The notes: a model not told the origin generated them from the sequence alone. Counted from the stretch's first letter, positions 10,543 to 21,161 are shown. The stretch: DNA of 64,000 nucleotides from an uncultured Saprospiraceae bacterium (GCA_938041445.1 CALISO010000027.1:53475-117474); one strand, 5' to 3'. Made by a program: numbers and translations.

Positions 10543-10795
10543 TTAGAATCTGGAGGCTTTTTTCATATATTGACAAAGATAGAACATTTAGATTTCAAGT
10601 ATTTTTGGTCATTGATCTCATTTCTCAACATGAATGTATTGTGTTCGCTATTACTTTTGTTAGGGTATAGTTTCAATTAATTATCGTTAACTATATGGTA
10701 TTACTCTATATATAATCGTTACCTTAATAGTGTAATTACTTTCCTATTAAACTGCTCATTCCCTTACTTGCACTTTATAGGTTGGGGTTCAGATT

Positions 10796-11179
10796 ATGAA
10801 TAAAGTACTATTTATAGACAACGATACAATGACACATTTGCACCATAAGATTATTATGGAGTCATTTGTGGTGTCACACTATGATGTCGATGCTGTTTTT
10901 GAACAGAGTTCACTAGTAGCTCTTCAAAGTATATCCTCACAAGGACCAGAGCAATTACCTAAGCTCATATTTATAGATCTCTATATTCCTAATTTTACTG
11001 CAAAGGGATTTGTTGATGCTTATGCAAAAATCTCGTACTCTATCCCCAATATCATTATCCTCAATAGTACAAGATTCATAGAGGATATGACACCTTGGAT
11101 AGAACACCACTTAGTCCTAGATGTCAAACCAAAGCCTCTTACTCTGCCGTATCTCTCTTCTTGGATTGGCATTCCATAG
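10796..11179 (+). CDS. Single-domain response regulator (receiver-like)
   Basis: KVLFIDND acid pocket, LIFIDLYIP phospho-Asp context, IIILNST, and DVKPKPL Lys; no output domain. Confidence 0.65.
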   Translation: MNKVLFIDNDTMTHLHHKIIMESFVVSHYDVDAVFEQSSLVALQSISSQGPEQLPKLIFIDLYIPNFTAKGFVDAYAKISYSIPNIIILNSTRFIEDMTPWIEHHLVLDVKPKPLTLPYLSSWIGIP

Positions 11180-11296
11180 TAGAACAACGATTGAGACTCA
11201 AGCTGAAGCGGTATTAATCCAATTATCTGCATAGTTCATAGAATTATCTACATATTCATTACGATTATGATAATCTTTGAGAGACAACTTGAAATC

Positions 11297-12724
11297 ATGA
11301 AGTTTTATACTAGCATTCTCACGTGCATTTTAGCTGGACTTTGCGCAACATCTGGCAGGGCTCAACAGGTCTGGACACTAGAAGAGTGTATCAATCGAGC
11401 AATGGTAGAAAGCCTGCAAGTGAAATCTTCCACAATAGCTGAGCAATCTTCAGCCTACGATTTAGAATTGGCAGAATTATCTAGGTATCCTACACTTAAT
11501 GGTAATTTCAACTTCTCTGCCAATTATGGAAGAACGATCGACCCTACTTCTAATGAATTTATCAACCAAGCCTTCTACTCTAATAACATCGGACTTTCTT
11601 CAGGTGTACTACTCTACAATGCTGGTAGAATCCAAAAAACAATAAAACAAGCTGAAGTGTCACTCAATGCTAGCGTTGCAAATACTGAGAGTATTAGATA
11701 TGATATCGCATTGCAAGTAGCTAATCAATACTTAGCTGTGCTATTCGCAAAGGAGAATATTCGAATTGCGGAAACTCAATTAGCACTCACTCAAGAACAA
11801 AAGCGGAATCTAGATCGTCTTATACAATCTGGTGTCCGACCTAAGAATGATATCCTCGAGTTTGATGCTCAATTAACTCAGAATCAACAGTCAGTCTTAC
11901 AAGCAAAAAATCAAGTGCTAACTGCTGAGTTGGGATTGACCCAGCTACTTAGACTTGACCAGACAACAATCGATATTGCTAACGAAGCAGATATTGATGT
12001 TACTCTTGATCCAGATGCGGTTACTCTAGATCAATTGATTGAGAGTACTTTGAGATTGCATCCAGCGCTTGAGGCTGCAAGACTCAATATTGATGCCGCT
12101 GAGCTTGGTGAAGGAATCTCGCAGACAGCTAAGTATCCATCTATTACATTTGGTGGCAACCTCGGAACAGCATATTCTAATAGTGCTAGATCTATTGCTG
12201 GATTCGAGACACAATTAATCGATCAAACTGTAGTCTTCAATAATGTACCTGCAGTAATTCAGTTTTCACAAGATGTACCAATATTGGAAAATTCTCCATA
12301 CTTCAACCAACTATCTGATAACCTCTCTATCGGTCTTGGTCTTGGAGTCAATATCCCAATTTGGAATAATGGAACAGCTCGAATAGGTGTTGAAAGAGCT
12401 AAACTCAATGTCATTAACCAAACGATTAACTATGAGCAAGCTCTAGAAGCAACCAAGATAGAATTGCAAAATGCACTTTTGGATGCAAGGCAGTCAAAGT
12501 TGCAATATAGTGGTGCTACAATATCTACTCAAGCTCAATCTGCTGCATTTGAAAACTCTAAGAAGCGATACGCTGCTGGTGCAATAGGAAACCTAGAATA
12601 TGTAACGGCTCAGAATTTACTACAACAGACTCAAGTCAATGAAATTATCGCGAAGTATGACTATTATTTCAAGGTGACTGTGATAGATTTTTATTTAAAT
12701 GGATTAGACTACTTTACAAAATAG
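11297..12724 (+). CDS. TolC family outer membrane efflux protein
   Basis: WTLEECINRAMVESLQVKSSTIAEQSSAYDLELAELSRYPTLNGNFNFSANYGRTID; long helical repeats; start set at ATG 11297 giving signal peptide MKFYTSILTCILAGLCATSGRAQ. Confidence 0.9.
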   Translation: MKFYTSILTCILAGLCATSGRAQQVWTLEECINRAMVESLQVKSSTIAEQSSAYDLELAELSRYPTLNGNFNFSANYGRTIDPTSNEFINQAFYSNNIGLSSGVLLYNAGRIQKTIKQAEVSLNASVANTESIRYDIALQVANQYLAVLFAKENIRIAETQLALTQEQKRNLDRLIQSGVRPKNDILEFDAQLTQNQQSVLQAKNQVLTAELGLTQLLRLDQTTIDIANEADIDVTLDPDAVTLDQLIESTLRLHPALEAARLNIDAAELGEGISQTAKYPSITFGGNLGTAYSNSARSIAGFETQLIDQTVVFNNVPAVIQFSQDVPILENSPYFNQLSDNLSIGLGLGVNIPIWNNGTARIGVERAKLNVINQTINYEQALEATKIELQNALLDARQSKLQYSGATISTQAQSAAFENSKKRYAAGAIGNLEYVTAQNLLQQTQVNEIIAKYDYYFKVTVIDFYLNGLDYFTK

Positions 12725-12734
12725 CATACTCAAT

Positions 12735-14105
12735 ATGGCAAAAAAGAAATCAAGAATTTGGCTTTGGATAATTTTGGGAATCCTTGTTCTCTCTGCTATT
12801 GCAATGGGTGTAATGCAGATGAATAAGGAGGACGATGATATCAAGGTTGACTTAGAAAAAATCAGTAAGCGGACAATCCTTGAAACCGTCACAGCAAGCG
12901 GCAAAGTCTATCCTGAGAAGGAAGTTAAGATTAGTTCTGATGTGTCAGGTGAGATCGTAGAACTCTACGTAGTGGAAGGCGATACAGTCAGAGCAGGTCA
13001 ACTACTAGCGAAGATAGATCCTGAAAGCTATGTGTCAGCAGTGTCTAGAGGTAAGGCAACAGTCAATAATGCTAGAGCTCAGCAAAGTATGGCAGAGTCT
13101 AACATCGCAGCAAGTCGAGCTCAAAAAGAACAAATCGTAGCACAAATTAGCAATGCTAGAACAATACATCAGCGAAATAGTGAGCTGTTAAAAGATGGAG
13201 TTATTTCTCAAGTAGAATATGATCAGACAGAAGCAACTCTGAGAGGTCTGGAGGCTAATCTGAAAGCCTCTGAGGCAAGCCTGGTATCAGCCCAGAAAAG
13301 TGCGGAGGGTGCTTCATTCAATGTGGAAAGTAGTCAAGCAACCCTACAAGAATTACAGACAAGTCTTAGCCGTACAACCATTAAAGCACCTGTAGATGGA
13401 GTCGTCTCTTCATTGACTGTAGAGCAAGGAGAAAGAGTAGTGGGTACAATGCAGATGACAGGTACAGAGCTGATGCGAATCTCCAATATGTCGAGTATGC
13501 TCGTCGAAGTAGAAGTAAGTGAAAACGATATCCTACGAGTCAACCTAGATGATACCGTCACTATTGATGTTGATGCTTATCCAGATAAGACATTTACAGG
13601 TGTAGTTACACATGTATCCAATAGTGCAGCCAATCTTGCTACAGGTACTGCAAGCGCATTGACTTCGGATCAAGTCACTAACTTTATTGTAGAAGTTAGG
13701 ATTGACTCAGACTCTTACAGTGATTTATTGATATCTAGTAGACCTCATCCTTTCAGACCAGGAATGTCAGCTAGTGTAGATATCAACACTGATAGAGCTG
13801 ATGATGTAATCGCCGTTCCTATTCAAGCGGTGACTACAAGAGTACCAGAAGAATACAAGGATAAAACCAAGAAAGAATACAAGGAAGTTGTCTTTCTTAT
13901 GCAAGGAGATAGTGTGGTGATGAGAGATGTCAAGACTGGTATTCAAGATGATGAGTACATTCAGATCACTAGTAAACTGCCTATCGATGGTAAGATTGTT
14001 ACTGGTCCGTACAACACCATCGCCGATGAATTAGAACAAGGTGATAAGATTTCAGAAAAGACAGATGAAGATGACGATAAAAAGTCAAAGTGGAAGAGCA
14101 GATAA
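12735..14105 (+). CDS. Efflux transporter periplasmic adaptor subunit (HlyD/MacA-like membrane fusion protein)
   Basis: VTASGKVYPEKEVKISSDVSGEIVELYVVEGDTVRAGQLLAKID; TTIKAPVDGVVSSLTVEQGERV; coiled-coil insert; lies directly after tolC-like gene. Confidence 0.9.
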   Translation: MAKKKSRIWLWIILGILVLSAIAMGVMQMNKEDDDIKVDLEKISKRTILETVTASGKVYPEKEVKISSDVSGEIVELYVVEGDTVRAGQLLAKIDPESYVSAVSRGKATVNNARAQQSMAESNIAASRAQKEQIVAQISNARTIHQRNSELLKDGVISQVEYDQTEATLRGLEANLKASEASLVSAQKSAEGASFNVESSQATLQELQTSLSRTTIKAPVDGVVSSLTVEQGERVVGTMQMTGTELMRISNMSSMLVEVEVSENDILRVNLDDTVTIDVDAYPDKTFTGVVTHVSNSAANLATGTASALTSDQVTNFIVEVRIDSDSYSDLLISSRPHPFRPGMSASVDINTDRADDVIAVPIQAVTTRVPEEYKDKTKKEYKEVVFLMQGDSVVMRDVKTGIQDDEYIQITSKLPIDGKIVTGPYNTIADELEQGDKISEKTDEDDDKKSKWKSR

Positions 14106-14700
14106 TACCGCTCTCATAGTTCTACTTAAGAATCCCAAAATAGGCCATGCCAAAACGAGGTTAGCCAAAGGTATAGGTGACCACAAAGCTTACGATGCAT
14201 ATCTGCACTTACTTGATGTCAATCGACAACTTTGCGAGCAATACGATGGTCCTGTTTATTTGTACTATAGTCAGTATCTACCTGAAGAATCTTCTCGTTG
14301 GCAAATGTCAAATGGAACTTATAGATTACAATCAGATGGGGATCTGGGTAATCGAATGCAACAAGCATTTACAGAAGTATTATTAACGCATAAGCGTGCA
14401 GTAATTATTGGGTCTGATTGTCCTTATATTACCCTAGAGCATCTCAATCAAGTTGAAAATTTACTAGATAAAAAAGAAGTTGTTTTTGGGCCAAGCTTGG
14501 ACGGCGGCTACTACTTATTAGGATTAAGTGTTGTCATTGATGGTCTATTTGAAGAGATGCCTTGGAGCACTGAGCAAGTCCTAGATACCAGTTTAGCTAG
14601 ATGTGAAAGTCACAATTTATCAGTTGCCCTGCTAGAGCCACTAGAGGATATCGATGAGGTGGATAGTTGGGAGAGGTATAAGCAAGTACTGTTAAAATAA
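14071..14700 (+). CDS. DUF2064 / TIGR04282-type glycosyltransferase family protein
   Basis: ALIVLLKNPKIGHAKTRLAKGIG, VIIGSDCPYITLEHL, FGPSLDGGYYLLGL, LEDIDEVDSWERY. Start uncertain (GTG 14041, ATG 14065 or ATG 14071); all overlap the upstream CDS. Confidence 0.8.
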   Translation: MTIKSQSGRADNTALIVLLKNPKIGHAKTRLAKGIGDHKAYDAYLHLLDVNRQLCEQYDGPVYLYYSQYLPEESSRWQMSNGTYRLQSDGDLGNRMQQAFTEVLLTHKRAVIIGSDCPYITLEHLNQVENLLDKKEVVFGPSLDGGYYLLGLSVVIDGLFEEMPWSTEQVLDTSLARCESHNLSVALLEPLEDIDEVDSWERYKQVLLK

Positions 14701-14740
14701 AAGATAAGCGTGTTTTATCAATAAGGCAGAATCAATTATT

Positions 14741-15898
14741 CTACTGATCCACCGACGACCCCAATATCAAGTCTGTTGTATATGCTTTAGACTGCCTGAT
14801 AAACTCGATTTTGACCTGATCTCCTGGTTTAAATTTCTCTAACAAAGGCGTAATGTCTCCACTTGACTTGATCGGATTTCCGTTGATCTTCGTAATGATA
14901 TCACCGTAGAACACTCTGCCATACTGATCTTGTTGGACACCTTTGAGACCTGCCTTTTGAGCTGGACTATTCTCTCCGACACTTCTGATCATTGCTCCTG
15001 ATTCCGAAAACTTAGAATTGTCAACAATATCTATCCCGAGGAATGGACGCTTGACTCTGCCATACCGAATCAGGTCAGGCACAACCCAAGCAACTTCATC
15101 AACAGGAATCGAAAACCCAATTCCTGCAGATGATCCAGACTTACTATAGATGGCAGTATTGACACCGATTAGTCTACCTGCACTATCTAGCAATGGGCCA
15201 CCACTATTACCTGGATTAATCGCTGCATCCGTTTGGATCACATTGCTAATTGGAGTGCCATTTTGTGCTTTGATTTCTCTACCTGTGGCGCTGATGATAC
15301 CCGTAGTCAGAGTTTGGTCGAGTCCAAATGGATTGCCAATTGCATAAGTGTTTTGTCCTACTTTGAGATTGTATGATCTTCCTATTGGGATTGGTGTCAA
15401 GTTATCATATGTGGCATCTATCTTAAGGACAGCAAGATCTTTGTTAGGTGCCGCTCCTACAAAAGTTGCTGGATATGATAGTTGATTGGATAGTGTGACA
15501 CTGACTCTATTACTTCCTTCTATGACGTGGTAATTGGTGACGATATGTCCTTGATCATCCCAGATAAACCCTGATCCAGATCCTTGTGGCATCTCGTTGA
15601 TATTCGTATTGAATCGGGACCTTGTCACCTGCGAGGTTGTGATATAGACAACCGATGGTGCAGCCTCTTCAAATAGATTGATGGTCGCCATTTCATCAGA
15701 GAGGTAGCTGACACTATTATCGGCAGGACGAGCCGTATAACCTTGATCTTCACTTGATACTCTATCGGCAGTTTGAGTTGACATTTCTCCTTGTATCTCA
15801 TCAGTGGATACTGATAGGTCAGAACTTAAGTAACGCGTGCCTATCAACAATCCTAGGACAAATACACAAGCTGTAATTATTGAAGATTTAGTCGTCAT
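14741..15898 (-). CDS. HtrA/Deg-family trypsin-like serine protease with PDZ domain
   Basis: Triad contexts TNYHVIEG (His), NKDLAVLKID (Asp), INPGNSGGPLLD (Ser); C-terminal PDZ SPAQKAGLKG...GDIITKINGNPIKSSGD. Confidence 0.92.
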   Translation of the reverse strand: MTTKSSIITACVFVLGLLIGTRYLSSDLSVSTDEIQGEMSTQTADRVSSEDQGYTARPADNSVSYLSDEMATINLFEEAAPSVVYITTSQVTRSRFNTNINEMPQGSGSGFIWDDQGHIVTNYHVIEGSNRVSVTLSNQLSYPATFVGAAPNKDLAVLKIDATYDNLTPIPIGRSYNLKVGQNTYAIGNPFGLDQTLTTGIISATGREIKAQNGTPISNVIQTDAAINPGNSGGPLLDSAGRLIGVNTAIYSKSGSSAGIGFSIPVDEVAWVVPDLIRYGRVKRPFLGIDIVDNSKFSESGAMIRSVGENSPAQKAGLKGVQQDQYGRVFYGDIITKINGNPIKSSGDITPLLEKFKPGDQVKIEFIRQSKAYTTDLILGSSVDQ

Positions 15899-16003
15899 AG
15901 CGAGTTATATTTTTGAGTAATCCAATAACAGTTGATTAGGGGAGATTAGTATTTAATCTAGAATTAAAATTTTATTAAATGCTATGTTGCATCGATTGAA
16001 GGA

Positions 16004-16564
16004 CTACAGATTTTTCTTTAACTGTTCTGCATTCTTAACACCGTGAAATTGAAGTATTTCAAACTTTGAAAATTTTTCGTCTGTGATCAAACCGTATCCA
16101 TAACTTGTATCACGTCGACTAGGTTGTGATATCTTCACAAACTTGTCCGTATAAACTGTACCATCAGACTCATTCCAGATGAGTTTTGAAGTTTCCAGTT
16201 TATCATCTTCTGTATTATAAAATTTGACATTCTCTTTGACAGTCACCTCTTTATCTGCAGAGGCTTTAATGGCATAGTCAGCTTCTAGCCAACTGGTGAC
16301 ATTACCGTTATCATCCATAAATTCTACAAGTACTCCATCAGGGAATTCATCATTGATGATAGATTTTTCTTTGAATCGGCGTAGAGTAGGGGCATTGATA
16401 ATGACTTTGACTTGAGCCGAGTCTGAATAAAATATCCTTACGTCTTTGGCAACTTCTTGCTTGAAATTGGGCTCTTCAGTTAACGCCTTCACATCAGCTA
16501 AGTCATTAACGCAAGCGGTCAATATGCAGCCAAATAGTCCAAGAAGTAAAATGCCTAGTCTCAT
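16004..16564 (-). CDS. lptC: LPS export periplasmic protein LptC-like lipoprotein
   Basis: Lipobox-like CILTACVN; RRFKEKSIINDEFPDGVLVEFMDDNGNVTSWLEADYAIK...NVKFYNTEDDKLETSKLIWNESDGTVYTDKFVKI. ATGA overlap with upstream gene. Confidence 0.75.
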   Translation of the reverse strand: MRLGILLLGLFGCILTACVNDLADVKALTEEPNFKQEVAKDVRIFYSDSAQVKVIINAPTLRRFKEKSIINDEFPDGVLVEFMDDNGNVTSWLEADYAIKASADKEVTVKENVKFYNTEDDKLETSKLIWNESDGTVYTDKFVKISQPSRRDTSYGYGLITDEKFSKFEILQFHGVKNAEQLKKNL

Positions 16565-18660
16565 CGTACCACTGTTACATCACCATTATAGATAATGACA
16601 ACATCATCAAGGTATCGGACATAGGCTACCCAAGCGAATACCGCAGGATTGACAAATTCTCCGTTGAACTTACCATCCCATCCTTGTTGGAATTCATTTG
16701 GAACCATCCCAGTGCCTTCCCATATCAGATTACCCCACCTGTCATAGATTTGGATACGTTCTATTTCTGCAGCTGCTGGTCCTGTACCAACGAAGAATCT
16801 TCCATCATCAGTAGAGCTTCCAGAAAGCATAATATTAGGAGCGAAGATCGGTCTATCTCTTTCAATAAATGTACTTACGGTTACCTCGTCTTGTCTTTCG
16901 CAGCCGTTTTCGTCAGTCACTTGTATGACGTACGTTGTTGTCCCTGGTGCTAAAGCATTAGGGTCAAGACAATCTGTGCAATCTAGTCCAGCATTAACTA
17001 TCCATTCTATGATTTCATTACCCATTACAGGTGTAAATGATGCCTCTAGTTGCGTGCTTACGCCTAAGTCAACAGTAACATCCTCTCCCGCATCGACAAT
17101 TAAGGGTTCAGGAGCTGTAATCTCTGTCTCTATGGAAAATTCACAACCTTTACCATCCTGAACGATGACATCGTATATGCCTACTCCAAGTCCACTTGCT
17201 GAGTTGATATTCGTAAAATCACCACCATCGATACTGTACATATATGGAGGGAAGCCATTTGTCCCTTGGACAACTAGAGTTCCGTCTTCATCTTCGGCAC
17301 ACTGAAGTGTTGCCCCTTCTATCGTAGCACCTAAGTCTGATATAATGTCTTCACAGCATGAGTCAACGAAGAAATCTAGCCTCTCTGTTACGACACAACC
17401 CTTGTCACTTGTAACAGTTAACAATATTGACTTGTCTCCAAATGTCTCATAGTTAATTGGAGGCGGATTCTGTCCAGTAAAAAATGCAGGAACTGCACCT
17501 ACTCCAAATGACCATTCCCATTCAACAATACTTCCATTACTAAAAGTACTGAAGTCATTAACCATGAAGTCAGTATCACATCTTAAGCCTGTCATAGGCT
17601 CGACAGTGAATAATGGCTCTGGCCCTAAAAATTCTCCTGTTCCCCCAAATGATATTTCAAATCCTTGACCTGAATCAGAGAAGTTATTAACTACTAAAGC
17701 ATAACTAACTCCAACCTGCATATCTATGAATCTCACAAAGCCATCTTCACCTGCATCACATCCAGCATCCTCTTCTGTTTCTGTTGAAGTTAAGTCAAGA
17801 CCAGTCTCATAATTACAATTAACGACAGCTTGCCCATTGATATAATTAAAAGGGTGAGTGGCGTTACATCTTATAATTGATTTTGTGCAGGCGTCGATTC
17901 CCAGCGGTAACTCATATAGTCCAAAATCCAAGTCATCACCTGCAGAACCTTGTCCGCCTACGGTAGTCTTCCTTATTGGATCTAGTACAAATGTAAGTGT
18001 GCCAGCTGTCATACATGTCCATTTAAACCAAGTAGAGGAAGATTCTCCACTAAAACATGATCCATCTGCTTCTGTTGTGTCATTACCTGCTCCTGTCACA
18101 AACTCTACCACAAATGGATCTTTGTTGCAAAGAATAGAAGCTGTGGCACAGTCTTGTCCAGGCTCCGTAGGTGGATTGAAATTAGTGACGCATAGTTCAA
18201 ATGTTCCCTGATCTGAATTCCTACCGTCCACTCTGATATAGTATGATTCTCCGACAGTCAAGTTACCTCTGGTCAGACTGACAATATCATCGCCTGCCAC
18301 ATCTGATGCGCATCTCAATTCTTGGATGACACCCGTACAACCATTGTCGATGTATAGTGCTATCTGCGGAGATTGTAAAGTACCACCACCACTATTGCTG
18401 CCTATGACAGTTATAGAGGCAGTCTGAGCCTGTGCGGTAAATTGAAACCAAACATCATTGCTTACGCCATCCCAACAACTAGCAGCACCATATCCACTAG
18501 GACCTGCATTGACATTGGTGAATTCACCAACGGCAGAACAATAGTTAGATGGATTATTGATCGAAATTGGATTTGTACAATCAGCATTAGATGGCTGAGC
18601 ATATGCAATCGAAACTGCACCTACTATGAAAAGAAAACTAACTATTATCGACCTGACCAT
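16561..18660 (-). CDS. Secreted protein with PKD-type domain and T9SS type B (gliding-associated C-terminal) sorting domain
   Basis: Signal peptide; PSNYCSAVGEF...YYIRVDGRN domains; FAPNIMLSGSSTDDGRFFVG...IERIQIYDRWGNLIWEGTG...GWDGKFNGEFVNPAVFAWVAYVRYLDD. Confidence 0.85.
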   Translation of the reverse strand: MVRSIIVSFLFIVGAVSIAYAQPSNADCTNPISINNPSNYCSAVGEFTNVNAGPSGYGAASCWDGVSNDVWFQFTAQAQTASITVIGSNSGGGTLQSPQIALYIDNGCTGVIQELRCASDVAGDDIVSLTRGNLTVGESYYIRVDGRNSDQGTFELCVTNFNPPTEPGQDCATASILCNKDPFVVEFVTGAGNDTTEADGSCFSGESSSTWFKWTCMTAGTLTFVLDPIRKTTVGGQGSAGDDLDFGLYELPLGIDACTKSIIRCNATHPFNYINGQAVVNCNYETGLDLTSTETEEDAGCDAGEDGFVRFIDMQVGVSYALVVNNFSDSGQGFEISFGGTGEFLGPEPLFTVEPMTGLRCDTDFMVNDFSTFSNGSIVEWEWSFGVGAVPAFFTGQNPPPINYETFGDKSILLTVTSDKGCVVTERLDFFVDSCCEDIISDLGATIEGATLQCAEDEDGTLVVQGTNGFPPYMYSIDGGDFTNINSASGLGVGIYDVIVQDGKGCEFSIETEITAPEPLIVDAGEDVTVDLGVSTQLEASFTPVMGNEIIEWIVNAGLDCTDCLDPNALAPGTTTYVIQVTDENGCERQDEVTVSTFIERDRPIFAPNIMLSGSSTDDGRFFVGTGPAAAEIERIQIYDRWGNLIWEGTGMVPNEFQQGWDGKFNGEFVNPAVFAWVAYVRYLDDVVIIYNGDVTVVR

Positions 18661-18900
18661 ACGCTTATTGAATATACGATGTATTAATTAAACGGTAATT
18701 ATCCATATTTGATGTCATAAAAATAGGCTTTTTGTTACCTCAAATGTCGTGGATGACCATAATTTAATACTTCTTTATCGTAGTCTACTTAATGATGTAT
18801 CTCTCTTCGGATTGTTCTGCTGCTTGTTGCCTTATACATTTGGCAATGATTAAAGTTACTGTTTTGGAATTTTCTCGATATCACATCTGTTGATATATAT

Positions 18901-19371
18901 GTGAAACGTAAAGAAAACAAGATTGACGACATCGTAAAGTCTAGATTTTTTAGACTTGCACTGAAAAAGGGTGTAGCGATGATTGGCAATAAGAATAAAC
19001 TTGTTAATCTTGGCCTCCAAGTATTTGATAAATTAGATAAAGGTGAGAACCTCCAGTCGGTCGGTGCTGACTTCCTTAATCAAGTAAGGTTATTGGCAAG
19101 ACTTATTCAATTTTCAGCAACTAGGAAGTATCGCCAAATTTCTCCTAAGACGATGGTACTCATTATCGGAGCGGTGATTTATTTTGTTTCCCCATTAGAT
19201 CTAGTACCTGATTTTATTCCGCTACTTGGGTATGCTGATGACGTGACCTTACTGGCTTGGATATTCACTGCAGTAGGTAAGGAGATTGCTGACTTTGAAG
19301 TCTTTTATAAGCAATATTTGGCCACAGCCGAAATAGATTACATAGAACTAGAAGGTAAAGAAAAGTCCTAG
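18901..19371 (+). CDS. DUF1232 (YkvA-like) membrane protein
   Basis: ISPKTMVLIIGAVIYFVSPLDLVPDFIPLLGYADDVTLLAWIF is the DUF1232 signature; GTG start. Confidence 0.85.
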   Translation: MKRKENKIDDIVKSRFFRLALKKGVAMIGNKNKLVNLGLQVFDKLDKGENLQSVGADFLNQVRLLARLIQFSATRKYRQISPKTMVLIIGAVIYFVSPLDLVPDFIPLLGYADDVTLLAWIFTAVGKEIADFEVFYKQYLATAEIDYIELEGKEKS

Positions 19372-21161
19372 CTCAAAGAACTCAAATGTACAAGATGTGT
19401 GTAGACACCTTCTTCTTTCTGGGATAAGGTTATATGATCACCTTGCTCAATCACCTGACCATCTTCAATCACAAAGATCTTATCAACATCTTTGACTGTG
19501 CTCAATCGGTGAGCGATGATGATAGAGGTTCGATTTTGCATTAATCGATCTAGCGCTTCCTGTACGACGTGCTCTGATTCTGCATCAAGTGAAGAGGTAG
19601 CCTCATCAAGAAGTAAGATTGCAGGGTCTTTCAATATAGCTCTAGCAATGGCAATGCGTTGTCTTTGCCCACCTGAGAGCTTAATGCCTCGTTCTCCAAC
19701 AATCGTTTCTAATCCTTCTGGAAATCCTGAGATAAACTCCCAAGAATTTGATTGTTTTGCAGCATTTATGACTTCTTCATGACTAGCTTTTGGTCTACCG
19801 TAAAGGATGTTTTCTTTTATCGTCCCGCCGAATAGAAGTACTTCCTGAGGTACCATCCCGAAATTTGATCTATATGCACTGATATCGTAGTCTTGGATGT
19901 TATTTCCATCTGCGATAATCTCTCCGCCTTGGATATCATAGAATCTCAATAACAGCTGGACAATGGTAGATTTACCCGATCCACTTGCACCGACTAAGGC
20001 AATCTTCTGCCCACTCTTGATAGAAATATTAAGCGACTTAAGTACTGGTATATCTTCTCGGGTAGGATAGTTAAACACAACATTATTAAAGCTAATATTC
20101 CCTCGTAACTCTACCTTAGCTGTTGGGTCTATATTGTCAAGTTCACCTCCTTCTTTAAGAATCTCTCTGACTCTTTCTGTAGCACCTAAGGCACCTAATA
20201 GTTGACTGTAGAAATTACCCAACCCTGCGATAGCAGCACCGATAGCCGCAGTGTAACTGACAAATGAAATTAATCCTCCAGCAGTAATGGCATCATTCTG
20301 TACCATTTTTGCTCCTTGCCAAATGACGAAAAAGAGAGCACCTGATAATACTGAAACCATAAAGGCTGCAAAAGCACCTCTAGCTTTGGCATAATTCATC
20401 GCAATTCCGATGACCTTATTGATCGTAGTACCGTATCGTTGACTCTCAAAGTTTTCACTCGTAAATGATTTGACCGATCTAATACTTGTCATCGTTTCAT
20501 TCATTATCGTATTGGTCACAGCTAAGGCATCTTGCCGCTGCTTAGAGAGCTTACGAATGTGCTTTCCAAAGAATAGAGCTAGTACTACAATGATGGGAAA
20601 TGTCCCAAGCATAATCAATGATAGTGTAGGTGCAGTCCATGCTAAAAAACCAATCCCAACGAATAAGATAACAATCTGTCTCAAGAACTCAGCTAAGGTC
20701 ACAGAGAATGCTGAGTACATAGATTCCACATCTGCAGTTATCCGACTGATCAGTTCCCCCAATCTATTTTTTTCGTAGAAGACGATTGGCAATGTGATCA
20801 TTTTAGTATACAGCGCCTTTCTGATTGCTGCGATACCATTTTCACTAGTATAAGCGAACAAGTAGACTCTAAAAAATGAGATAATTCCTTGAAAAACGAA
20901 GATGACAATCAATAATAGTCCAATCTCCTTTAATGTGTAATCAAGGGTAGTCTCTCCTTGCGCAATATCGACCATTAATCCAGCTAAGTACAATACAACC
21001 ATAAAGATTGCACTACTCACTGTGAGTAGAATCAAACCTACAATAAAGTGCCATTTATACGGCTTGAGGTAGGCAAATATCTCTAGAGCTTGACTAAATG
21101 TCTCTTTAGTCAACTTTGCTTTTGGCAAATCTGGGTCGTTTCTACCGTGTCTTCTGCTCAT
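19368..21161 (-). CDS. ABC transporter, fused permease/ATP-binding protein (MsbA-like exporter)
   Basis: N-terminal TM domain; Walker A GASGSGKST, signature LSGGQRQRIAIARAIL, Walker B ILLLDEATSSLD. Confidence 0.93.
   Translation of the reverse strand: MSRRHGRNDPDLPKAKLTKETFSQALEIFAYLKPYKWHFIVGLILLTVSSAIFMVVLYLAGLMVDIAQGETTLDYTLKEIGLLLIVIFVFQGIISFFRVYLFAYTSENGIAAIRKALYTKMITLPIVFYEKNRLGELISRITADVESMYSAFSVTLAEFLRQIVILFVGIGFLAWTAPTLSLIMLGTFPIIVVLALFFGKHIRKLSKQRQDALAVTNTIMNETMTSIRSVKSFTSENFESQRYGTTINKVIGIAMNYAKARGAFAAFMVSVLSGALFFVIWQGAKMVQNDAITAGGLISFVSYTAAIGAAIAGLGNFYSQLLGALGATERVREILKEGGELDNIDPTAKVELRGNISFNNVVFNYPTREDIPVLKSLNISIKSGQKIALVGASGSGKSTIVQLLLRFYDIQGGEIIADGNNIQDYDISAYRSNFGMVPQEVLLFGGTIKENILYGRPKASHEEVINAAKQSNSWEFISGFPEGLETIVGERGIKLSGGQRQRIAIARAILKDPAILLLDEATSSLDAESEHVVQEALDRLMQNRTSIIIAHRLSTVKDVDKIFVIEDGQVIEQGDHITLSQKEEGVYTHLVHLSSLS

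Noticed and set aside
16684-18687. Several plus-strand ORFs (89, 78, 117, 81 aa) opposite the T9SS type B gene
   Set aside because: Ser/Thr/Pro-rich shadow translations of a strongly supported CDS.
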